Assembly (NCBI RefSeq): GCF_014697195.1
Contig: NZ_JACJRJ010000028.1
Span: forward strand, 18,830-82,829
DNA length: 64,000 bases
From: Cylindrospermum sp. FACHB-282
GTDB taxonomy: Bacteria > Cyanobacteriota > Cyanobacteriia > Cyanobacteriales > Nostocaceae
Direction of reading: 5' to 3'
The notes beneath the pieces were generated by a model. The model ran no database searches. It was given only the letters and a program-made list of their open reading frames with translations, and was not told the DNA's origin. Positions 58,739-64,000 of the stretch are shown here, piece by piece (position 1 is the first letter of the stretch; each line of letters begins with the position of its first letter). The position numbers were made by a program, and so were the translations under genes.

Positions 58739-59600
58739 AACCGAGAAGATTTGTATGTGTACCCTTACATGGTCAAAAATAGGTGTCTACAATCCAGCCA
58801 GCGTATAAGCTAGAGAATGCCTGACTTCGTGCCTGAGTTGCTTGACTTTAAAAGCAGACACCGGATATACCTAATACAAGGGTAAAAATTTTGTCTAGTG
58901 CTATGGCAGGGCGATCGCATCAAGCATCTTCAGAAGGCATCAAAAAAGCAAAACAGGCTTTAGATGAAAATTCCTTAAATCAAGTTTCTCTAGCAGAAGA
59001 TTTAAAATTCAGCCGCGCTACAGTCAACAATTTCTTTGCAGGTAAGCCAGTTGACCGTAAGTATTTTTCCCAAATTTGTGAAAAGCTGGGTTTTGAGTGG
59101 GAAGAGATAGTCACCAAGCCAGCTAACGAACCAGAAACAAATCAAGACAGCAGCATTAATATTGATGGTTTAGTTCAAGATGTACGCGAAACCATAAAAC
59201 CCCTCATCCAAGAACGCTGCGGTACAATGCGGGTGCTAGATATGACTCAGCCTATCGGCTTGAACGACATCTACACCAACGTCAATATATTGCAGAGAAT
59301 CACAGGAACGCGACGACTAGGAATTGATGAATTTTTGCAACAGTGTAAAAATGAGGATTTTGACCGCTTTGGACTTGGGATAATTACTGAAAAACGAGTA
59401 CCTGGACTAGAAGCAGTTAAGAAATATCCCAAGTTGATGATTTTGGGTAAGCCAGGGGCAGGTAAAACTACATTTTTGAAGTATTTAGCGATTCAGTGTA
59501 TTGGGGGTGATTTTCAGGCTGAACGTGTGCCGATTTTTGTCACTCTCAAAGACTTTGCAGAAGTTGCAAACAAACCAAGCTTACTAAACTTTATTATTCA

Positions 59601-59674
59601 ATTCGTAGGACAGGCGTCTCGCCTGTGATTGGTAATAGATATTAACCCCAGGCAAGATGCCTGCGCTACGAATA
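59601..59674. repeat. Palindromic element inserted in the NACHT gene
   Basis: ATTCGTAG ... CTACGAAT termini with inner arms GACAGGCGTCTCGCCTG and CAGGCAAGATGCCTGCG, imperfectly complementary, around an A/T-rich centre. About 74 bases without coding capacity of its own. The frame through it is kept but includes TGA at 59626-59628. Confidence 0.85.
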
Positions 59675-60679
59675 TTGAAAAATTATTAACTCAAGGTAGA
59701 ATGCTAATTCTACTTGATGGCTTAGATGAAGTCAGAGAAGAAGATAACACCCGCGTTTTAAAACAAATTCGTGATTTTTCTGACCGTTTTCGAGAAAATC
59801 ACTTTGTCATCACCTGTCGAATAGCTGCCAAGGAATATACATTTGAGAAATTTACAGAAGTAGAAATTGCTGATTTTGATAATAAACAAATTGCCAATTT
59901 TGCAAATAACTGGTTTAAGGAAAAAGCGGTAAAACCAGAAACTTTTATTAAACGCCTCCAAGACAACAAGCGAATCCAAGAACTCGCCGCAAGTCCTCTA
60001 TTGTTAACGCTGTTGTGTTTAGCATTTGAAGAATCAGGAGATTTTCCAGCAAATCGTTCTGAGTTATATAAAGAAGGACTGGATGCGCTGTTGAAAAAAT
60101 GGGATGCAAAGCGCGGAATTCAGCGAGAACAGCTTTACAAAAAGTTATCAGTTCAACGCAAAGAAGATTTACTCAGCAAAATTGCCTTGACCACATTTGA
60201 GCGGAGTGATTATTTCTTCAAGCAGAAAGTAGCAGAGGAATACATTACAAAATATATTCGCAACTTACCAGATGCCAACACTGACCCCGAAGCCTTACAA
60301 CTAGACAGTGAAAAAGTTTTGAAATCAATTGAGGCACAACATGGTTTATTAGTAGAACGAGCAAAAGGGATTTACTCATTTTCTCATCTGACATTTCACG
60401 AGTATCTGACTGCTAGAGAATTTGTTGTTGTAAAACAGTCATCAGATGAGGCGTTGCAAAGTCTGGTAAATCATATAACTGAGAAACGCTGGTGGGAAGT
60501 ATTTTTATTAGCTGTTGGAATGTCGCCAAGTGCAGATAATTTGTTGCAGTTGATGAAACAAAAGGTTGATGCATTAATAGCTACTGATAAGAAATTGCAG
60601 CAGTTTTTAATGTGGGTAAAGGAGAAATCTATTTCCGTTGAGGTTCCTTACAAGCCACCCGCAGTCATGGCTTTTTACC

Positions 60680-60990
60680 TCTCCCTGTCCCTCGACCTCT
60701 CCCGAAACCGAACCCTCTCCCTCGAACTCTCCCGATCCCTAGACCTAGACATAGACCTAGACATAGACCTAGACATAGACCTAGACATAGACCTAGACCT
60801 CTACCTTTCCCTCTACATTTCCCTCCACCTCTCCCGCTCCCCCTCCCTAAACCTCTCCCTAAACCGCTCCCTAAACCTCTTCGGAACCCTCGACCGCTCC
60901 CGCTCCCTCGGCCGCTCCCTCTCCCTAGCCCTCTCCCTAAACCTCTTCGGAACCCTCGACCGCTCCCGCTCCCGAACCCTCGACCCAGAA
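60680..60990. repeat. Tandem repeats coding a period-two leucine tract
   Basis: Within the NACHT gene: GACCTAGACATA repeated about four times (60740-60800), then units such as CTCTCCCTA and a longer duplicate encoding SLNLFGTLDRSRS twice (near 60880 and 60950). The tract codes for alternating Leu/Ile and polar residues for about 100 residues. Confidence 0.85.
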
Positions 60991-61615
60991 TTGAAGAAAG
61001 CACTACAACAGCTTAGGGAGCAACTACCAGACACAGAAGATAAAGAAAAATTTAACCAATGGTGGAAAGATAACTCTCAGGTTTGGATCGAGCAATTAAG
61101 AAACGTGATGATTAAATATCGCAATATTGGTCACGATTGGCAGTTTACTGAACAGCAGAAAGAATTGCTTCAACAGTATTCTGATGCCAATAAATTGCTT
61201 ATAGAGTGTCTAAATAGTGATTGTTATGTCAGCATTGAAGTACGACAACATATAGAAAACACCTTACTATTACCCATTGCAGAATTAGAAAATTACAAAT
61301 TAAAATCCAACCCCTAATATTCCTTCTTGTTCTTCCTTCTTTTTCTTCTCTTCCTTCGCGCTCTTTGCGCCCTTCGCGGTTCGTTTAAAACCCTTCAGGA
61401 ACAAAACCCGCAACCCCACGTCATATCAACCCCTCACCCCATCAATCAACGCACATTAACAAAACAAAAACTCTGAGGAACGATCGCACATTTTCCCCCG
61501 TCATCAAAACACCAACCCCTGTGGAATATGCCTAAAGTCATGTTTCATCAACATCTGAAACTATCTCTGCAAAACCGCGTCATTAAATCCATCACACAAA
61601 AAGGGAAACTTGACT

Positions 61616-62308
61616 ATGCATCGCCTACATCCTTGGAAAACTGGAACCCTTGCACTCATGGCAATGACAATTACCACAAGTGCTATTACTCCCTTTGTTA
61701 TCCTTGCACCTGCTAACGCTCAATACAATATTGGGCAACCCCGCGCAATTACAATTCCCGCCAATGTCACCTTACCTGTCACCTACGAAAAAGAGAAAGT
61801 TATTGTTAGTCCTGGGGAAACTGCACCCCTAACCCTGAGAATACCCAACGACATTGTTGACAGAAACAGAACCATCTTAATTCCCGGCGGTACTCAAGTT
61901 GTGGGTAGGCTAGAACCTGTCAACCTCAACGGCGGTTATTCCAGCAATGCGAATGATCCAAATAACAAAGGTGTGCGGTTTGTAGCCCAAGAATTAGTAT
62001 TTGCCTCAGGTCGGAGTCAGGCGATTAATGCCAGTTCTCAGACAATTACCAGAACTGAGAAAATCTCCAAAGGAGCCGATACTGGCGCTATTTTAACAGA
62101 TGCAGCCATTGGTGCAGGTGCTGCCAGTGCGATCGCACTGCTTACAGGTAACAGAAGAATTGAAATTTTAGAAACTCTTGGCGGTGGGGCTGCCGGTGCT
62201 TTAGCAAGTGTGCTGTTGCGGAGAAACGAAGCTAATGTCTTTGTCCTCAGACCCGAACGGGATTTGAAAATCACACTTAATTCTAGTTTGGTAGTATCTC
62301 GCAATTAG
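61616..62308 (+). CDS. Exported protein paralogous to the C-terminal domain of the SLH protein
   Basis: 230 residues from ATG 61616. Signal peptide to about 36 (APANA-Q), then a domain with AITIPANVTLPVTYEKEKV, IPGGTQVVGRLEPV, and a glycine/alanine-rich hydrophobic stretch (AAIGAGAASAIALL, GGGAAGALASVLL) that may be a membrane hairpin. The same domain, in the same order, is the C-terminal half of the next gene. The IPAGTQ...G pattern resembles the TrbI/VirB10 C-terminal fold, but this is a loose resemblance. An AAGGGA lies before the start. Confidence 0.8.
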   Translation: MHRLHPWKTGTLALMAMTITTSAITPFVILAPANAQYNIGQPRAITIPANVTLPVTYEKEKVIVSPGETAPLTLRIPNDIVDRNRTILIPGGTQVVGRLEPVNLNGGYSSNANDPNNKGVRFVAQELVFASGRSQAINASSQTITRTEKISKGADTGAILTDAAIGAGAASAIALLTGNRRIEILETLGGGAAGALASVLLRRNEANVFVLRPERDLKITLNSSLVVSRN

Positions 62309-62692
62309 GGTTTATTCAGTTTGATTTGTGACTTCAAATTATCCTCCAATAGCGATCGCTACTGGCGGGCACTCCGTGCCATCGCTACTGCAATTAACAA
62401 CTATTGTGTGTGCGTTCGCCTTTGGCGCGGCCTAGCCCTTCGCTGACTGCGATCGCTTTGCGTCATCGCCTGATTTTTGGTACTAAGTAATTAAGTAATA
62501 CCTTCTTAACTTTATAACCAAAGACCTACATCCACATTACCAGAGACCTATATGCATCAACACAAACGTTCTGGTAAGGTTATATTTATAGGTAAAAGTT
62601 TTTACAAGCTACCGAAAATAATCGGAACTTTTTATTTCAGACATTGTCTCAGTAATCAACAGAAAAAAATAATTGTGGTGGGGGTAAATATC
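62309..62692. other. Intergenic region with HIP1-rich repeat
   Basis: 384 bases, no gene. 62350-62465 is packed with GCGATCGC/GCGATCGCT and the hairpin GGCAC-TCC-GTGCC, a typical Nostoc repeat; the rest is the leader of the SLH gene. Confidence 0.5.
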
Positions 62693-63895
62693 ATGTTTAA
62701 TTTAAATCGTTGGCAATCGGGAACGGCTGCACTCATAGCTTTGAGCGTTACATCTGGTACAGTCGCACCTTTTATTATAGCTGCGCCCTCTTTAGCTCAA
62801 ACAACTTTTACGGATGTTCAATCTAACTACTGGGCATCACAGTTTATTCAAGAATTGTCACAACGGGGTGTAATCGCCGGCTTCCCTGATGGTAGCTTCC
62901 GCCCAGAAGAGCCTGTGACACGCGCTCAGTTTGCGGCGATGATCAACAAAGCTTTCCAAAAGCCAGCCCAACGGCAAGCAATCACTTTTAACGATGTACC
63001 CAGCAACTACTGGGCAGCCAGTGCGATTCAGCAAGCCTACACCATCGGTTTTTTGGCAGGATATCCAGGCAATAACTTCAGACCTAACGAAGCTATTCCC
63101 CGTCAACAGGTTTTGGTTTCCCTCGCTAACGGTCTGCAATATACCGCCAGTACTGACCCGGCAACCATTCTGCAATACTACAATGATGCCTCTAGTATCG
63201 CTGACTATGCCCGTAGTCCCATTGCAGCAGCGACTGAGAAGCAAATTGTTGTTAACTATCCCAATGTGAAGTTCTTGAATCCGACTGTCACAGCCTCGCG
63301 GGCACAGGTAGCGGCTTTTATCTACCAAGCTTTGGTTAGTTCTAACCAAGCCACAGCCATTAACTCGCCTTATATTGTGGCTATTAACACTACGCCAACA
63401 CCTACAGCTATAACTATTCCCCAAGGAACTGCTATTCCTGTAAAGTACGACCAAGCTAAAAAAATTCTGGTGACAAAGGATGAAACAGCACCTTTGACAC
63501 TCACAGTCTCACAAAATGTGGTTACGCAAGACGGCGTTGTGGTGATTCCTGCTGGGAGTCAGGTGATTGGTCAACTCAAACCTGCTAAGGGCGGTTCTCA
63601 ATTCGTTGCCCAAAAGCTAGTTTTGACCACAGGTCAGGAGTATGATTTGAACGCTAGTTCTGATGTGATTACCAAAACTGAAACTGTCAAGAAGGGTATT
63701 AGTACTGGTGCAATCATCCAGAATACCGTTTTTGGGGCTAGCGCCGCGGCGGCGGTATCTGCTGTCACAGGCGATCGCGCTATTGCCACAGAAGAAGTCT
63801 TGGGGGGCGCGGGTATTGGTGCGTTAATTGGGGTGTTCTTTGGTAGAAATAGTGTTGACTTAATCGCTATTGAACCTAACACCGATCCAGGGTAA
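62693..63895 (+). CDS. S-layer homology domain protein
   Basis: 400 residues from ATG 62693 (MFNLNRWQSGTAALIALS). Signal peptide to about 36, then three S-layer homology domains (about 38-95, 102-160 and 165-220; FTDVQSNYWASQFIQEL, FPDGSFRPEEPVTRAQFAA). The C-terminal domain (about 240-400) is paralogous to the preceding gene, with ITIPQGTAIPVKYDQAKK and IPAGSQVIGQLKPA. SLH domains bind pyruvylated cell-wall polymer; in cyanobacteria many such proteins are outer-membrane associated. The open frame continues upstream to 62552, but GGGGGT precedes ATG 62693 and the signal peptide starts there. It ends about ten residues earlier than its paralog. Confidence 0.88.
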   Translation: MFNLNRWQSGTAALIALSVTSGTVAPFIIAAPSLAQTTFTDVQSNYWASQFIQELSQRGVIAGFPDGSFRPEEPVTRAQFAAMINKAFQKPAQRQAITFNDVPSNYWAASAIQQAYTIGFLAGYPGNNFRPNEAIPRQQVLVSLANGLQYTASTDPATILQYYNDASSIADYARSPIAAATEKQIVVNYPNVKFLNPTVTASRAQVAAFIYQALVSSNQATAINSPYIVAINTTPTPTAITIPQGTAIPVKYDQAKKILVTKDETAPLTLTVSQNVVTQDGVVVIPAGSQVIGQLKPAKGGSQFVAQKLVLTTGQEYDLNASSDVITKTETVKKGISTGAIIQNTVFGASAAAAVSAVTGDRAIATEEVLGGAGIGALIGVFFGRNSVDLIAIEPNTDPG

Positions 63896-64000
63896 GAGCA
63901 TCTCAACTAGGCTTGACATAAGGGCTGAGAAGAACCTAATGTAGAGTCAATGAAACAAGAACTGAGAACTCGAATCATATAATCGTTATCCATACCAGTC

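Larger units (their letters stand above)
58903..61317 (+). pseudogene. NACHT NTPase gene split by a palindromic element with an in-frame stop
   Basis: Two consecutive same-frame pieces. Piece 1 (58903-59628, 241 residues): helix-turn-helix-like N-terminal domain (GIKKAKQALDEN to GKPVDRKYFSQICEKLG) and Walker A GKPGAGKTT at 182-190. Piece 2 (59629-61317): Walker B ILLDGLDEV, sensor VITCRIAA, winged-helix SHLTFHEYLTAREF, then a Leu repeat (about 60680-60990) and a helical C-terminus. They meet at TGA 59626-59628 inside a palindrome (59601-59674). Intact homologues are single proteins of the bacterial NACHT type, several of which act in phage defence. Unless readthrough or reassembly of halves occurs, it is non-functional. 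The ATG at 58903 fits the family start (MAGRSHQASSEG); a TTG at 58891 is alternative. Confidence 0.8.

Noticed and set aside
60665..61003. Long minus-strand frame rich in Arg and Gly opposite the NACHT repeat
   Set aside because: It is the antisense reading of the Leu-repeat tract; the sense frame fits the NACHT protein and continues into normal sequence on both sides.
62552..62692. N-terminal extension of the SLH protein
   Set aside because: The 47 extra residues are basic and unlike the family; a clear Shine-Dalgarno and signal peptide begin at 62693.

Overview
The window is chromosomal DNA from a filamentous, probably heterocyst-forming cyanobacterium (Nostoc/Anabaena type). Seen in the sequence: photosynthesis genes (ndhF1, psb27, petN), a split three-gene proton-translocating transhydrogenase, ycf46, very frequent GCGATCGC (HIP1) octamers, heptanucleotide tandem repeats (STRRs) between genes, and a Crp-family gene resembling the heterocyst regulator devH. 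From memory, the order devH / LysR regulator / NnrU-like / thioredoxin / ndhF matches the Anabaena PCC 7120 region around alr3952-alr3956. No rRNA, tRNA, CRISPR array or complete insertion sequence was found.

Layout. 1-4990: ndhF1 (cut by the window edge), a WCGLC thioredoxin and an NnrU/Z-ISO-like membrane protein on the minus strand, then the RbcR/PacR-type LysR regulator on plus. 5075-9768: a zinc-ribbon Ser/Thr kinase, two membrane-anchored solute-binding proteins of different folds and a decayed third one, with no permease gene. 9856-18031: devH-like regulator, DALR protein, HAD phosphatase, PEP-CTERM protein, polA, and a small-protein/HNH pair. 18540-22443: GH10-like lipid-side or periplasmic hydrolase, psb27, cofH. 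22634-30149: three GT-C membrane glycosyltransferases and one GT2-GtrA protein, plus a fragment of a further GT. 30319-36304: exonuclease/MarR pair, a membrane protein gene with a nonsense codon, petN with a coupled small membrane protein, and a large four-GAF histidine kinase whose first GAF carries the two-cysteine signature of a DXCF cyanobacteriochrome. 36419-39018: small genes including a PIN toxin-antitoxin pair and two copies of a dispersed repeat, one of them inside a reading frame. 39190-42189: pntA1-pntA2-pntB. 42944-47048: DUF2808, then rpmH-rnpA-PH-yidC-jag-yceD, the conserved ribosome/membrane-insertion cluster. 47393-58738: a gene remnant, a phytochelatin-synthase-like C83 peptidase, ycf46, an SH3 protein, a GGDEF-EAL protein, sbcC, a DUF4351 protein and a 65-residue protein. 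58903-61317: a bacterial NACHT NTPase gene split by a palindromic element that brings an in-frame stop, with a long period-two leucine repeat near its C-terminus. 61616-63895: two paralogous exported proteins, the second with S-layer homology domains.

The core genes serve photosynthetic and respiratory electron flow, translation and membrane insertion, and DNA repair. The accessory parts are regulators, sensors, cell-surface glycosylation and defence-like genes, and these are where pseudogenes, palindromic elements and repeat-derived coding sequence concentrate. The strongest candidates for something new are the multi-GAF photoreceptor kinase, the kinase/anchored-binding-protein cluster, the NACHT locus and the C83 peptidase.
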